A stretch of DNA of 64,000 bases from Geodermatophilus sp. TF02-6 (GCF_003319115.1 NZ_QOHF01000015.1:1-64000), one strand, 5' to 3'. Shown: positions 35,244 to 46,583, numbered from the stretch's first letter. Numbers and translations are program-made. Notes: generated from the sequence alone by a model not told the origin.

Positions 35244-36803
35244 TCACGGGAGCGGTCCTCGTCGAGCTGCCCGCGGGCCGGCTGCCGGCCGGCGCCCCGG
35301 CCGGTCCGTCCAGGAACGCAGGCCGCGCGCCCACGTCCCCGACGACGCCGCCGCGGTGAACGCCGCGACGTCCGCGGCGGCCATGTCGACCGCGGCGTAG
35401 CCGCCGCTGCCGGCGCCCACGCAGGCCACCACCGTGGCCAGCCCGGCACGCCGCTGGAACGGGCTCTGCCGCACCTTCCAGCCCACGACCGCACGGCGCT
35501 GCAGCACCGCCTGCTCGCGCACCAACCACCCGCTGCGCACGCTGAACGACCGCGGGCCGGCCCGGTGCCCGAGCGCCCGGTAGCGGCCGGTGCCCGCGGG
35601 CACGCCCAGCACGGTCAGGACGACGCCGGGGACCGGCGCCCACCACCAGCCGAGCGCGGCCGCGACCGCGACGCCGAGTGCGGTGACCAGCACCCCGCTG
35701 GCCAGGGAACGGACCAGCCGTCGGCGCAGCGCCGCGGGCGGATGAGCGGTCAACGGGCCGGGGTCCTCGACCAGCCGGTCCAGCAGCGCAACGGCCGTCG
35801 TCCGCGGGCCGAGGGGCAGCAGCTGGCCCCGCCGGCTCGCCTGGCCGAGCCCGGTGACCAGGGCGTTGACCCGGGCGGCACCCACCCACCGCATGCCCAG
35901 GCCCTCGCTGAGCGTGCCGCCGCGGATGCGGTCGACCTCGAGCTCGGTGTGCCGCCGGGTGAGCAGCCCGCGGACGGCGACCAGCGACCCGCCGCGGCGC
36001 AGCAGCCGGAACCGCCAGTTCACGACCGCGGCGCCGACCACCGCGGCGAGGGCCAGCAGCGGCACCGCGGCGACCAGGGCGGCGACCAGCACCCGGGGGT
36101 CGGAGACGTCCGGTCCCGGGACGGCGGGGATGACGGCGTCGGGCAGCTCGTCGAGGAACCGGAACAGCGTCCCGACGGCGGCCAGCGGGACGACCAGGTA
36201 GCTGCCGACCAGCGGCGCGTAGAGCAGCCAGCGGGGGTCGGAGCGGGTGAGTTCCTCCTCCTCCGGGGGCTCGGGCTGCCCGTCGTCCCCCGGCGGCGGC
36301 GCGGTCGCCGGCCGGTGGGCCAGCAGCCGCGCACGCAGCCGGTCGCCCTCGGCCCGCGGGACGCCGTCGACGAGCAACTCCTCCTCGTCCGCGCCGACCG
36401 AGCCCGCGGCGGCGTCGATGCGCACCCGCACCAGGCCGAGCAGCCGGTGCAGCGGCGGGGTCTCGACCTCCACGCCGCGGATGCGGTCGTTCGGCACGGT
36501 GCGCACCGACCGGGCCAGCAGCCCGCGGGTGACCACCACCGCGGTCGGCCCGTCGGCGTAGCCGAACCGCCACCAGGACAGCGCGGCCGCGGCCAGGGAC
36601 AGCGCGGTGACCGCCGCCGCGAGGAGCACGATCGTGCCGACGCCGTCGTCCAGGCCGACGACCGCCGCGACCGGGATGAGCAGCGGCACCAGCTGGCGGG
36701 CCTGCCGGAACGTGGCGGTGTGCACCAGGACCACGCGCGGCGACGTCCGCCGCACCTCCCCCGGGGGCCTTTGTGGCCACGATGGCCGCCCCGGTCCGCT
36801 CAC
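35244..36803 (-). CDS. YdbT-type PH-domain membrane protein
   Basis: 519 residues with three bacterial PH-like (DUF304/bPH2) repeats: RTVPNDRIRGVEVETPPLHR near residue 80, ELEVDRIRGGTLSEGL near 270, and VLQRRAVVGWKVRQSPFQRR near 450. Paired hydrophobic helices precede each repeat. The family (YdbS/YdbT in Bacillus) works in the membrane with a smaller partner, here the gene upstream. Its GTG overlaps that gene's stop (36800-36803). A role in envelope stress or resistance to secreted compounds is known for relatives. Confidence 0.83.
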   Translation of the reverse strand: MSGPGRPSWPQRPPGEVRRTSPRVVLVHTATFRQARQLVPLLIPVAAVVGLDDGVGTIVLLAAAVTALSLAAAALSWWRFGYADGPTAVVVTRGLLARSVRTVPNDRIRGVEVETPPLHRLLGLVRVRIDAAAGSVGADEEELLVDGVPRAEGDRLRARLLAHRPATAPPPGDDGQPEPPEEEELTRSDPRWLLYAPLVGSYLVVPLAAVGTLFRFLDELPDAVIPAVPGPDVSDPRVLVAALVAAVPLLALAAVVGAAVVNWRFRLLRRGGSLVAVRGLLTRRHTELEVDRIRGGTLSEGLGMRWVGAARVNALVTGLGQASRRGQLLPLGPRTTAVALLDRLVEDPGPLTAHPPAALRRRLVRSLASGVLVTALGVAVAAALGWWWAPVPGVVLTVLGVPAGTGRYRALGHRAGPRSFSVRSGWLVREQAVLQRRAVVGWKVRQSPFQRRAGLATVVACVGAGSGGYAAVDMAAADVAAFTAAASSGTWARGLRSWTDRPGRRPAAGPRAARRGPLP

Positions 36804-37309
36804 GTCACCTCGTCGCGGACCAGCTCGGCCCGGTGGGCGAGGTCGTCGGCGACCCGCTGCGCGACGTCGGCCTCCAGGTGCGGCACCCGCACCGTCCCCT
36901 GGGAGGACGCGGTGAGCACGGCGACCGAGGCGAGGCCGAACAGCTGCTGGAACACCCCGCGCGTCACGTCGACGGTCTGGATGCGGGAGATCGGCACCAG
37001 CGTCCAGGTGCGGGTGAGCCAGCCGGTGAGGGTGTACACCGCCTCCTCGGTGACCTCCCAGCGGTGCACCCGGTAGCGGACCCACGGTCGCACCCCGATC
37101 GCGACGACCGCGTACCCCAGCACCAGGGCCGGCAGCACCCAGCGCAGCACCGGCACGGGGCCGTCGTCCGGCACGAGGAGCAGGAACACGGCCACCAGGA
37201 CGCCGGAGGACAGCGTGCCCAGCACCCCCTCGGTGACCCACAGCCCGATCGCCGAGCGGGACAGCGACCAGGCCGGGTCGCGGACGGGCGCGGCGGTCTC
37301 GGCGGTCAT
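36800..37309 (-). CDS. YdbS-type PH-domain membrane protein
   Basis: 169 residues: two membrane helices (LGTLSSGVLVAVFLLLV and WVLPALVLGYAVVAIGV) then one bPH2 domain with RTWTLVPISRIQTVDVTRGV and QQLFGLASVAVLTAS, the family signature. It is the small partner of the YdbT-like protein, to which it is coupled by a GTGA overlap. The ATG at 37309 is used. Confidence 0.85.
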   Translation of the reverse strand: MTAETAAPVRDPAWSLSRSAIGLWVTEGVLGTLSSGVLVAVFLLLVPDDGPVPVLRWVLPALVLGYAVVAIGVRPWVRYRVHRWEVTEEAVYTLTGWLTRTWTLVPISRIQTVDVTRGVFQQLFGLASVAVLTASSQGTVRVPHLEADVAQRVADDLAHRAELVRDEVT

Positions 37310-37414
37310 CGCCGTCCATCCTGTCAGCGCACGGCCCGTCGGCTCGGCGGGGCGGTGTCCGCGGCCCGGGCTGCGCGCCGACGCCGGCTCCGACAGCCCC
37401 GGAGCGACCGGCGA

Positions 37415-37462
37415 CGTCCGGTGCCGTGCTGGCACGATCGTCCGGTGCCGCGCTGGCACGAT
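37415..37462. promoter_or_regulatory. Tandem 24-bp operator-like repeat upstream of rhodanese
   Basis: Two directly adjoining 24-bp copies (37415-37438 and 37439-37462) differ at one base. Each contains the inverted repeat GTGCC-nnGCn-GGCAC, and the second ends with CACGAT just 7 bp before a GTG-ATG start. The arrangement looks like two operators overlapping the -10 region. The binding protein is unknown. Confidence 0.6.
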
Positions 37463-37472
37463 GGGGTGCGTG

Positions 37473-37802
37473 ATGCCGCAGCAGGTCCCGACCGTGCCCG
37501 CCAGCGAGGTCCCCGAGGATGCCGTCGTCCTCGACGTCCGGGAGGACGACGAGTGGGTGGCCGGCCACATCGAGGACGCGACCCACATCGCGATGGGGGA
37601 CGTACCCGCCCGTCTCGACGACCTGCCCGAGGGCGATCCGCTCTACGTCACCTGCCGCGGTGGCGGCCGCTCGGCGCGGGTGGCCGCGTGGCTGAACGCC
37701 AACGGCTACGACGCGGTGAACGTCGGCGGGGGCATGGGGGAGTGGGAGGCCGCCGGCCGCCCCATGGTCAGCGAGACCGGCCAGCCCCCCTTCGTCCGCT
37801 GA
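37473..37802 (+). CDS. Rhodanese-domain protein
   Basis: A 109-residue single rhodanese domain. [20 protein letters not shown] near residue 17 is the family CH2-A motif, and the active-site loop is [11 protein letters not shown] with the catalytic Cys near residue 62. The protein probably transfers sulfane sulfur or senses sulfur state. The GTG-ATG start has no Shine-Dalgarno, and an operator-like tandem repeat overlaps its promoter. Confidence 0.87.
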   Translation: MPQQVPTVPASEVPEDAVVLDVREDDEWVAGHIEDATHIAMGDVPARLDDLPEGDPLYVTCRGGGRSARVAAWLNANGYDAVNVGGGMGEWEAAGRPMVSETGQPPFVR

Positions 37803-37836
37803 GGAAGGGCCCTCCTGCAGGGCCTCTCCCCGGCCG

Positions 37837-37896
37837 CGATCACCGGCGAGTGGCTGCCCGACACGCCCGGTGGGGGCAGCCACTCGCCGATGATCG
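37837..37896. repeat. Intergenic palindrome, family E
   Basis: CGATCACCGGCGAGTGGCTG, then CCC, pairs with the inverted GGGCAGCCACTCGCCGATGA, then TCG, with one or two mismatches around a 14-bp loop. It fills the gap between the convergent rhodanese and acyl-CoA synthetase genes. Terminator-like, with no T-run. Confidence 0.8.
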
Positions 37897-37911
37897 GCGC
37901 AGCAGGGGGGC

Positions 37912-39525
<1,614 letters not shown>

Positions 39526-39581
39526 GGCCGCATCGTGCCAGTGGCCCCGCTCACGTTCCACCGGCGCAGACACGCTGGCGC

Positions 39582-39725
39582 TCACCGGCTCGGGAGCGAC
39601 CGGGCGACCGCGAACAGCGCCACCGCGACCAACGCCAGGACGACACCCAGGCCCACCGCCAGAGCGGCGACCCCGAAGGCCACCACGGAGGTGAACAGAG
39701 AGGCGCGCAGGGAGGAGGCGGTCAT
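39582..39725 (-). CDS. Small membrane peptide (47 aa)
   Basis: TASSLRASLFTSVVAFGVAA, then LAVGLGVVLALVAVALFAVA, with a short basic end. This is a hydrophobic hairpin or a single long helix and nothing more. The ATG at 39725 lies within the 10-bp palindrome GGTCATGACC. No family is recognised. It precedes the acyl-CoA ligase on the same strand. Confidence 0.5.
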   Translation of the reverse strand: MTASSLRASLFTSVVAFGVAALAVGLGVVLALVAVALFAVARSLPSR

Positions 39726-39843
39726 GACCTGCTCACGCCGCGGGTCCTCCCGGTCCAGTTCGGCGCAGGTGAGGCCGCCGCTGGCCGCCATCGCGTGCAC
39801 CGGATCGGGAGCGTCGACCCCGGGTCGAGGTCGCGGCGGGAGG

Positions 39844-41052
39844 TCACGGCGCGAGGACGACGGGCAGCTCGGCCAGGCCGCGGATCACGAACTCCGGACG
39901 GCGGACCGGCTCGCCGCCGAGCTCCAGCCGCGACGTGCGGTCCAGCAGCGCCCCGAACGAGGCCTGCAGCTCCACCCGGGCCAGTGGCGCACCGAGGCAG
40001 AAGTGGATGCCGGCGCCGAAGGAGAGGTGCGGGTTGTCGGTGCGGCCGACGTCGAGGGTGTCGGGGTCGGCGAAGACGGCCGGGTCGCGGTTGGCCGCGC
40101 CCAGCAGCGCGGCGATCTTCTGCCCGGCCGGCACGGTCACCCCGCCGACCTCGACGTCCGCGGTGGCGGTGCGCTCGAACAGCTGCAGCGGTGAGTCGAA
40201 GCGCATCAGCTCCTCGATCGCCGTGGGCAGCAGGCCGGGGTCCTCCCGCAGCCGCCGCAGCTGGTCGGGGTGGCGCAGGAGGGCGAGCAGCCCGTTGCCC
40301 GTGACGTTGACCGTGGCCTCGTGGCCGGCGTCGAGCAGCAGGATGCAGGTGGTGACCAGCTCGTCCTCGGTGAGCCGGTCGCCGTCGGTGTCCCGCGTCT
40401 GCACCAGGGAGCTGACCAGGTCGTTCGCCGGATGCGCGCGGCGGTCGGCCACCAGCCCGCGCAGGTACGCGACGAACTCGGCGGCGGCCCGCTCGGCGGC
40501 GTCCTCGACGGCCGTCGTCCGCCCGTACTCGTACATCTTCACGATCGCGTTCGACCACGGCCGCAGCAGCGGCCGGTCGGCGAGGGGGATGCCCAGCAGT
40601 TCGGCGATGACGTCGACCGGCAGTTGCTCGGCCATGCCGGAGAGCACGTCGACCGGCTCCCGGCCGCCCGAGCGCTCGACCAGCCCGTCGGCCAGCCGGC
40701 CGGCCAGCTCCGCCACCCACGGCCGCAGCCGCTCGACGTGCCCGCGGGCGAAGGCGGCGCTGACCAGCCGGCGCAGCCGGGTGTGGTCGGGGGGCTCCAT
40801 CTCCAGCAGCGCGTTGCGGTGGATCAGGTTGAAGCTGCCGAACCGCTCCGCCGGCTCCCTGTCGCGCCAGATCCGCCCCAGCCGCCGGTCGCGCAGGACG
40901 GCGTTGCACTCGCCGTGGGTGAACGCCAGCCACAGCCCCAGCCCCTCGTGCCACTGCACCGGCGCCTGCGCCCGGGCCCGCGCGAAGGCGGGGTAGGGGT
41001 CGGCGACGACGGCGGGGTCGGTGAGGTCGAGCGGGACGGCGGTGGTGGTCAC
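39844..41052 (-). CDS. Cytochrome P450
   Basis: A 402-residue soluble bacterial P450. The I-helix oxygen-binding motif is LLLDAGHEATVN near residue 238, the K-helix ExxR lies in AIEELMRFDS near 280, and the haem loop is FGAGIHFCLGAPLAR with the Cys near 350. It hydroxylates an unidentified hydrophobic substrate using external ferredoxin and reductase, neither of which is encoded nearby. The GTG at 41052 is used. Confidence 0.94.
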   Translation of the reverse strand: MTTTAVPLDLTDPAVVADPYPAFARARAQAPVQWHEGLGLWLAFTHGECNAVLRDRRLGRIWRDREPAERFGSFNLIHRNALLEMEPPDHTRLRRLVSAAFARGHVERLRPWVAELAGRLADGLVERSGGREPVDVLSGMAEQLPVDVIAELLGIPLADRPLLRPWSNAIVKMYEYGRTTAVEDAAERAAAEFVAYLRGLVADRRAHPANDLVSSLVQTRDTDGDRLTEDELVTTCILLLDAGHEATVNVTGNGLLALLRHPDQLRRLREDPGLLPTAIEELMRFDSPLQLFERTATADVEVGGVTVPAGQKIAALLGAANRDPAVFADPDTLDVGRTDNPHLSFGAGIHFCLGAPLARVELQASFGALLDRTSRLELGGEPVRRPEFVIRGLAELPVVLAP

Positions 41053-41096
41053 CCCCGGAGCCTAGGGAAAGGACCTCCCTGCCCCCACGGCTCGTT

Positions 41097-41130
41097 GAAG
41101 GACCCCGTCCTCCCCACCCCTCGCGAGCTC
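41097..41130. repeat. Dispersed G-rich 34-bp repeat, copy 4 (inverted)
   Basis: On the minus strand it reads GAGCTCGCGAGGGG, TGGGG, AGGACGGGGTCCTTC, the cleanest copy of the family. It lies in the divergent gap between P450 and the SEC-C protein, unlike the other copies, which are at gene 3' ends. Confidence 0.75.
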
Positions 41131-41202
41131 GGGACGGGACCCGGGACGGGGCCGGAGTCTCTGGACGGGGGCCGCCGCAGCCGCCCACCTACGCTCGTCG
41201 CC

Positions 41203-42138
41203 ATGGCCCGCCCCGCGACCCGCAAGCGTCCCGCCGCCCCTGCCGCCGACGGTGGCGTCAACCCCAAGGCGCCCTGCCCGTGCGGCTCGGGCCGCCGCTA
41301 CCGGCACTGCCACGGCTCGGGCTACGCGCCGCCGGTCTCCCGGCCGTTCGAGGGGCTGCCGGGCGAGCCGCACTGGGTGGCGCTGCGCGAGCTGGTCCCG
41401 GCCGCCACCGCGCCGCTGCGCACGGCCGACGGCCGCGACGTCACCCTGGCCAGCGTGCTGCCCGGCGGCGCGCCGGCGCTGGTGCGGGCCACCGGGGAGA
41501 TCCTGCTCGGCGTCCAGCTGCCGGCCTCCTCCGACGACGTCAGCCGCGACCTGGGGACGGCGCTGGCCGCGGCCCTGCAGGCGCCTGCCGGCGCGCCGGT
41601 CGACCCGGGCCCGGTCGGCGGCGTCGGCTCGGCCGGGCCGCGGCTGCAGGAGCTGGTCGACCCGGACGCCCCGCTCGAGGTCACCGTCCACCCCGACTTC
41701 GGCTTCTGGCTCGAGGGCACCGACCCCTCACCGGCCGCGCGCGCCGGGCTGGAGCAGGCCAACCAGGCGGTGTTGCCGACCGAGTTGCTGCCGGGGCTCG
41801 GCGCCGCCTACTGGGTGCGGCCCAGCGGCGAGCGGGCGCACCTGCGCTGGGTGCGGTCGGAGGCGGAGGAGCCGCTGCTCGACGCGCTGGCCCGGCTGCG
41901 GGCGGCCGAGGCGATCACCCTCGGTGCGGGCACCCGCTACGCCGGGGCCTTCCGCGCGCACGGCCTCGTCGTCCCGGTGTGGGACCTGCCCGCCGACGCC
42001 CCGGCCGCCGACTGGACCGGCCCGGCCACCGAGTTCCAGGCCCGGCTGGAGCAGGCGCTGGCCGTGACCGACCCGCTGACCGCCGACGAGCGCCGGGCCC
42101 GCGCCGGCCTGCTCTCCCGCCAGGTGACCATCCGCTGA
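41203..42138 (+). CDS. SEC-C motif/DUF5926 protein
   Basis: 311 residues. A basic N-terminus leads into the SEC-C zinc motif CPCGSGRRYRHCHG near residue 25, after which the DUF5926 domain fills the rest (GLPGEPHWVALRELVPAATA onward). SEC-C motifs bind zinc and often contact nucleic acid or SecB-like partners. DUF5926 is common in Actinomycetes and has no assigned role. A TACGCT -10 7 bp before the ATG and no Shine-Dalgarno suggest a leaderless transcript. Confidence 0.87.
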   Translation: MARPATRKRPAAPAADGGVNPKAPCPCGSGRRYRHCHGSGYAPPVSRPFEGLPGEPHWVALRELVPAATAPLRTADGRDVTLASVLPGGAPALVRATGEILLGVQLPASSDDVSRDLGTALAAALQAPAGAPVDPGPVGGVGSAGPRLQELVDPDAPLEVTVHPDFGFWLEGTDPSPAARAGLEQANQAVLPTELLPGLGAAYWVRPSGERAHLRWVRSEAEEPLLDALARLRAAEAITLGAGTRYAGAFRAHGLVVPVWDLPADAPAADWTGPATEFQARLEQALAVTDPLTADERRARAGLLSRQVTIR

Positions 42139-42149
42139 CCCCCGCGGCC

Positions 42150-42220
42150 CACCCGGGCATGGGAAGCGATACGTGCGTTTCAAGCCCGAAAACGCGTGCA
42201 TCGCTTCCCATGCCCGGGTG
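42150..42220. repeat. Long palindrome, family A copy 2
   Basis: Arms of 31 bp (42150-42180 and 42190-42220) with three mismatches, and the core CATGGGAAGCGAT shared with the copy at 6247-6313. It starts 12 bp after the SEC-C protein stop and lies 225 bp before the arabinose importer genes. The conserved core in two unrelated gene neighbourhoods makes it a repeat family rather than a chance hairpin. The flanking 306-bp gap otherwise holds the importer promoter. Confidence 0.83.
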
Positions 42221-42348
42221 GCAGCCGGGTGATGACGGCGGCGTCGCCCGGGGTGACGGGTCCGCGGATCGCGTGACGGGGAGCGGACGCGTCGTCACCC
42301 GATGGCGCGAGCGTTACGAGACCGTGACGCGAGCTCGTCCGCCAGGGG

Positions 42349-42379
42349 TTGACGCACCGTGGTTGTTAGCGCTCACACT
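42349..42379 (+). promoter_or_regulatory. Importer promoter with LacI-type (AraR) operator
   Basis: TTGACG (42349-42354) is a -35, with CACACT (42374-42379) a possible -10. Inside lies TGTTAGCGCTCACA (42364-42377), a near-palindrome matching the LacI-family consensus TGTTAnCGCTnACA. The same motif recurs before araB at 47736-47749. C. glutamicum AraR is reported to bind a similar sequence. Repression by the regulator at 46680 is the expected mechanism. Confidence 0.75.
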
Positions 42380-42444
42380 TGTTCGCTCGCCATCGGCGGA
42401 CCTGCGCCGGGTCGAGCGCGCAGCAGTCTCGAGGAGGAGATCAC

Positions 42445-43599
42445 GTGAGCAAGAGGCTCGGCTTCGCCGCCCTCAGCGCCAGCCTGGCGCTGACCCTGGC
42501 GGCGTGCGGCGGCGAGGGTGCCGGCGGGAGCGGGGGCGCCGGCAGCAGCGCTGCCGCGGAGGACCTGACCATCGGCGTCTCGATGCCGACCCAGACCTCC
42601 GAGCGCTGGATCAACGACGGCAACAGCGTCAAGCAGCAGCTGGAGGACAAGGGCTACACGGTCGACCTGCAGTACGCCAACGACGACATCCCGACCCAGT
42701 CGCAGCAGATCGACCAGATGATCACCGAGGGTGCCGACATCCTGGTGATCGCCGCCATCGACGGCACCGCCCTCTCGGGCCAGCTGGAGACCGCGGCGTC
42801 CAACGACATCCCGGTCATCTCCTACGACCGGCTCATCCGCGACAGCGCGAACGTCGACTTCTACGTCAGCTTCGACAACTTCGCCGTCGGCCAGGCCCAG
42901 GCCAACGCCCTGCTCACCGGGCTGGGCATCAAGAACGAGGACGGCTCGGCGGGCAGCGCCACCGGTCCGTTCAACATCGAGCTGTTCGCCGGCTCGCTGG
43001 ACGACAACAACACGCACTTCTTCTTCGACGGCGCCATGGACGTCCTGCAGCCGCTGATCGACGACGGCACGCTGGTCGTCAAGTCCGGGCAGACCGACAT
43101 CGAGCAGGTCGCCATCCTGCGCTGGCAGCAGGAGACCGCGCAGAAGCGCATGGAAGACCTGCTGACCGGCACCTACAACGACGGCTCGAAGGTCAACGGC
43201 GTCCTGTCGCCCTACGACGGCCTGTCCCGCGGCATCATCACCGCGCTGACCAACGCCGGGTACGGCCCGACGCTCAGCTCGCAGCCGAACCCGATGGCGG
43301 TCGTGACCGGGCAGGACGCCGAGATCGCCTCGGTCAAGCTGATCAACGACGGGGTCCAGAGCTCGACGATCTTCAAGGACACCCGCAAGCTCGCCGAGCA
43401 GGCCGTCATCGCCGCCCAGGCGTTCGCCGAGGGCAACCAGCCGGAGGCCAACAACACCGACACGTACGACAACGGCGTGAAGGTCGTCCCGTCCTACCTG
43501 CTGCCGGTCCAGACGGTCTACAAGGACAACATCCAGTCCGTGCTGATCGACTCCGGCTACTGGACGGCCGACGAGGTCGCCAAGGGCCAGTCGGACTGA
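42445..43599 (+). CDS. Sugar ABC transporter substrate-binding lipoprotein (ChvE-like)
   Basis: 384 residues. A signal peptide ends at lipobox LTLAACGG near residue 18, so the protein is lipid-anchored outside the membrane. The mature domain is a periplasmic-binding fold of the ChvE/multiple-monosaccharide type (IGVSMPTQTSERWINDG, NDIPVISYDRLIRDS, GVLSPYDGLSRGIITALTNA). L-Arabinose is the likely ligand from the araBDA neighbours and shared operators. The GTG at 42445 follows GAGGAGGAG. Confidence 0.9.
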   Translation: MSKRLGFAALSASLALTLAACGGEGAGGSGGAGSSAAAEDLTIGVSMPTQTSERWINDGNSVKQQLEDKGYTVDLQYANDDIPTQSQQIDQMITEGADILVIAAIDGTALSGQLETAASNDIPVISYDRLIRDSANVDFYVSFDNFAVGQAQANALLTGLGIKNEDGSAGSATGPFNIELFAGSLDDNNTHFFFDGAMDVLQPLIDDGTLVVKSGQTDIEQVAILRWQQETAQKRMEDLLTGTYNDGSKVNGVLSPYDGLSRGIITALTNAGYGPTLSSQPNPMAVVTGQDAEIASVKLINDGVQSSTIFKDTRKLAEQAVIAAQAFAEGNQPEANNTDTYDNGVKVVPSYLLPVQTVYKDNIQSVLIDSGYWTADEVAKGQSD

Positions 43600-43613
43600 T
43601 TCGCACCCCCAGC

Positions 43614-43653
43614 CCGGCCGGGCCCGGCAGCCGTCGCTGCCGGGCCCGGCCGG
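43614..43653. terminator. Strong stem-loop between binding protein and ATPase genes
   Basis: A perfect 18-bp stem (43614-43631 pairs with 43636-43653, sequence CCGGCCGGGCCCGGCAGC) with a CGTC loop lies just after the binding-protein stop. The downstream importer genes follow on the same strand, so it probably acts as a partial terminator or RNA stabiliser giving more binding protein than ATPase, a known pattern in sugar importer operons. Confidence 0.75.
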
Positions 43654-43782
43654 CACCACCGGGACCGCCGTCCCCCGCACGACCTGCCCACCCCGTCCGG
43701 GTGGCGCACACTCTCTCCACCATCCGCGGGCGCGCCGTGAGCACCGACGGGCTGCGCCCCGACGACAGGACGACGAGGTCCC

Positions 43783-45321
43783 ATGGACGACCACCTCCTG
43801 GAGATGCGCTCCATCACCAAGACCTTCCCCGGCGTCAAGGCGCTGGAGGACGTCAACCTGGCGGTCCGCCGGGGGGAGATCCACGCGATCTGCGGTGAGA
43901 ACGGTGCCGGCAAGTCGACCCTGATGAAGGTCCTGTCCGGCGTCTACCCGACCGGCAGCTACGAGGGCGAGATCGTCTACGACGGTCAGCCGGTCCGCTT
44001 CAACGGCATCCGCGACAGCGAGCACGTCGGGATCGTGATCATCCACCAGGAGCTCGCCCTGGTGCCGTACCTGTCCATCGCCGAGAACATCTTCCTGGGC
44101 AACGAACGCAGGGGGCGCGGCGGGCTCATCGACTGGAACAAGGCCAACGCCGAGGCCGGCCGCCTGCTCGACGAGGTGGGCCTGACCGAGAACCCGGTCA
44201 CCCCGGTCGGCCAGCTCGGCGTGGGCAAGCAGCAGCTGGTCGAGATCGCCAAGGCGCTGTCCAAGGACGTCCGCCTGCTGATCCTCGACGAGCCGACCGC
44301 CGCGCTCAACGACAACGACTCCGCGCACCTGCTCGACCTGCTGCGGCGCCTCCGGGAGCGCGGCATCACCTGCATCATGATCTCGCACAAGCTGGGCGAG
44401 ATCACCGCGATCGCCGACCAGGTGACCGTCATCCGCGACGGCCGGACGGTCGAGACGCTGAGCCTGCACGCCGGCGAGGTCACCCAGGAGCGGATCATCC
44501 GCGGGATGGTCGGCCGCGACCTGCAGAGCTTCTACCCCGAGCGCCAGTCGCGCCCCGGCGACGAGGTGCTCCGGGTCGAGGACTGGACCGTCTGGCACCC
44601 GACGCAGGACCGTAAGGTCGTCGAGGGCGCGAGCTTCACCGTCCGGGCCGGCGAGGTCGTGGGCATCGCCGGCCTCATGGGCGCCGGGCGCACCGAGCTG
44701 GCGATGAGCATCTTCGGCCGCTCCTACGGGCGCAACGTCTCCGGCCGGCTGTTCGTGCGCGGCCGGGAGGTCAAGGCCCGCAGCGTCGCCGAGGCGATCG
44801 ACATCGGGATCGCCTACGCCACCGAGGACCGCAAGCACTACGGCCTCAACCTGATCGACGACATCCGGCACAACATCTCCGCGGCGGCGCTGGACAAGCT
44901 CGCCAGCGCCGGCTGGGTGAACGACAACGAGGAGATCAAGGTCTCCGAGGGCTACCGCCGGGACATGAACATCAAGGCGCCGAGCGTCACCGCGGTCGTC
45001 GGCAAGCTCTCGGGCGGCAACCAGCAGAAGGTCGTGCTGTCCAAGTGGCTGTTCACCGACCCCGAGGTGCTCATCCTCGACGAGCCCACCCGGGGCATCG
45101 ACGTCGGCGCGAAGTACGAGATCTACACGATCATCAACCGGCTGGTCGCGGCCGGTAAGGCGGTGCTGGTCATCTCCTCCGAGCTGCCCGAGCTGTTGGG
45201 CATCTGCGACCGCATCTACACCCTGTCGGCGGGTCGGATCACCGGTGAGATGCCCGTCGGCCAGGCCACCCAGGAGAACCTCATGGAGCTCATGACCAAG
45301 GAGAAGGAGCTCGTGGCATGA
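43783..45321 (+). CDS. Sugar ABC transporter ATPase (two NBDs)
   Basis: A 512-residue double ATPase of the GguA/XylG/MmsA type. NBD1 has Walker [10 protein letters not shown] near residue 38 and Walker [15 protein letters not shown]2 has a degenerate Walker A (LMGAGRTEL) near 304 and the signature LSGGNQQKV near 410 with Walker [12 protein letters not shown]. It drives uptake in the importer with the flanking genes. The ATG at 43783 is used; its end overlaps the permease start. Confidence 0.94.
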   Translation: MDDHLLEMRSITKTFPGVKALEDVNLAVRRGEIHAICGENGAGKSTLMKVLSGVYPTGSYEGEIVYDGQPVRFNGIRDSEHVGIVIIHQELALVPYLSIAENIFLGNERRGRGGLIDWNKANAEAGRLLDEVGLTENPVTPVGQLGVGKQQLVEIAKALSKDVRLLILDEPTAALNDNDSAHLLDLLRRLRERGITCIMISHKLGEITAIADQVTVIRDGRTVETLSLHAGEVTQERIIRGMVGRDLQSFYPERQSRPGDEVLRVEDWTVWHPTQDRKVVEGASFTVRAGEVVGIAGLMGAGRTELAMSIFGRSYGRNVSGRLFVRGREVKARSVAEAIDIGIAYATEDRKHYGLNLIDDIRHNISAAALDKLASAGWVNDNEEIKVSEGYRRDMNIKAPSVTAVVGKLSGGNQQKVVLSKWLFTDPEVLILDEPTRGIDVGAKYEIYTIINRLVAAGKAVLVISSELPELLGICDRIYTLSAGRITGEMPVGQATQENLMELMTKEKELVA

Positions 45322-46583
45322 CCAGGACCGTGCCTCCGTCGTCGGAGCCGGAAGCGCAGACGGCGACGGCTCCCAAGGACGTCGCGCCTGCCACCGCCCT
45401 GCGCACCGGGACCAGTGACGTCCGCACGCTGATCACCCGCAACCTGCGGCAGAGCGGCATCTACGTCGCCTTCGTGGTGATCATCGCGCTGTTCGCGGTC
45501 CTCACCGGCGGGACGTCGCTGTCGCCGAACAACGTCACCAACATCGTCCTGCAGTACAGCTACATCCTGATCCTGGCCATCGGCATGGTCATCGTGATCA
45601 TCGCCGGCCACATCGACCTGTCGGTGGGGTCGGTGGTGGCGCTCACCGGCGCGGTCTCCGCCGTGCTGGTGATCCGGCACGGGATGCCCTGGTGGGTGGG
45701 CGTGCTCGCCGCCCTGGCCGTCGGCATCGCCATCGGCGCCTGGCACGGTTTCTGGGTCGCCTACGTCGGCATCCCCGCGTTCATCGTCACCCTCGCCGGC
45801 ATGCTGCTGTTCCGCGGCCTGACGCTGCAGGTGCTGGACAACATCTCGCTCTCGCCGTTCCCCCCGCAGTACGGCCGGATCGCCAGCGGCTTCCTCAACG
45901 GGCTCATCGGCGGCAACGGGTACGACGCGTTCACCCTGCTCGTCGGGGCGATCGCGGTCGCCGGCTACGCGGTGAGCACCTGGCGCACCCGCACGGCACG
46001 CATCCGCTACCAGCAGCCGGTCGAGTCGTTCCCGCTGTTCGTCGCCAAGATCGTGGCCGTCGGCGCCGTCGTCATGGCGTTCGCCTGGCAGCTGGCGCAC
46101 GCCCGCGGTCTGCCGATCGTGTTGATCATCCTGGCCGTGCTGATCATCGCCTACGGCATCATCACCAAGCGCACCGTCTTCGGGCGCCAGGTGTACGCCA
46201 TCGGCGGCAACCTGGCGGCGGCGACGCTGTCGGGTGTCAAGGTCCGCGCGGTCAACTTCTGGATCTTCGTCAACATGGGCTTCCTGGCCGGGGTCGCCGG
46301 CGTGGTGTTCTCCTCGCGCTCCAACGGCGCCCAGCCCGCCGCGGGCAACATGTTCGAGCTCGACGCCATCGCCGCGGCCTTCATCGGCGGCGCGGCCGTC
46401 ACCGGCGGTGTCGGCACCGTCGTGGGCGCCATGGTCGGTGGTCTGATCATGGCCGTCATGAGCAACGGCATGCAGCTCATGGGCGTCGACCAGTCCGTGC
46501 AGTCGGTGGTCAAGGGCCTGGTGCTGCTGCTGGCCGTGGCCTTCGACGTCTACAACAAGCGGCGGGCCGGCGCCGCGCGCTGA
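45318..46583 (+). CDS. Sugar ABC transporter permease
   Basis: A 421-residue permease with about 10-12 membrane helices of the GguB/XylH/MmsB family. [20 protein letters not shown] near residue 97 and [19 protein letters not shown] near 155 are family blocks; [20 protein letters not shown] is the conserved C-terminal loop. The ATG at 45318 overlaps the ATPase stop (ATGA). Confidence 0.93.
   Translation: MTRTVPPSSEPEAQTATAPKDVAPATALRTGTSDVRTLITRNLRQSGIYVAFVVIIALFAVLTGGTSLSPNNVTNIVLQYSYILILAIGMVIVIIAGHIDLSVGSVVALTGAVSAVLVIRHGMPWWVGVLAALAVGIAIGAWHGFWVAYVGIPAFIVTLAGMLLFRGLTLQVLDNISLSPFPPQYGRIASGFLNGLIGGNGYDAFTLLVGAIAVAGYAVSTWRTRTARIRYQQPVESFPLFVAKIVAVGAVVMAFAWQLAHARGLPIVLIILAVLIIAYGIITKRTVFGRQVYAIGGNLAAATLSGVKVRAVNFWIFVNMGFLAGVAGVVFSSRSNGAQPAAGNMFELDAIAAAFIGGAAVTGGVGTVVGAMVGGLIMAVMSNGMQLMGVDQSVQSVVKGLVLLLAVAFDVYNKRRAGAAR

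Noticed and set aside
39526-39585. Twenty-residue extension of the acyl-CoA ligase from GTG 39585
   Set aside because: Family members start at the MRGLMQD-like block; neither start has a Shine-Dalgarno, so the shorter form was preferred.
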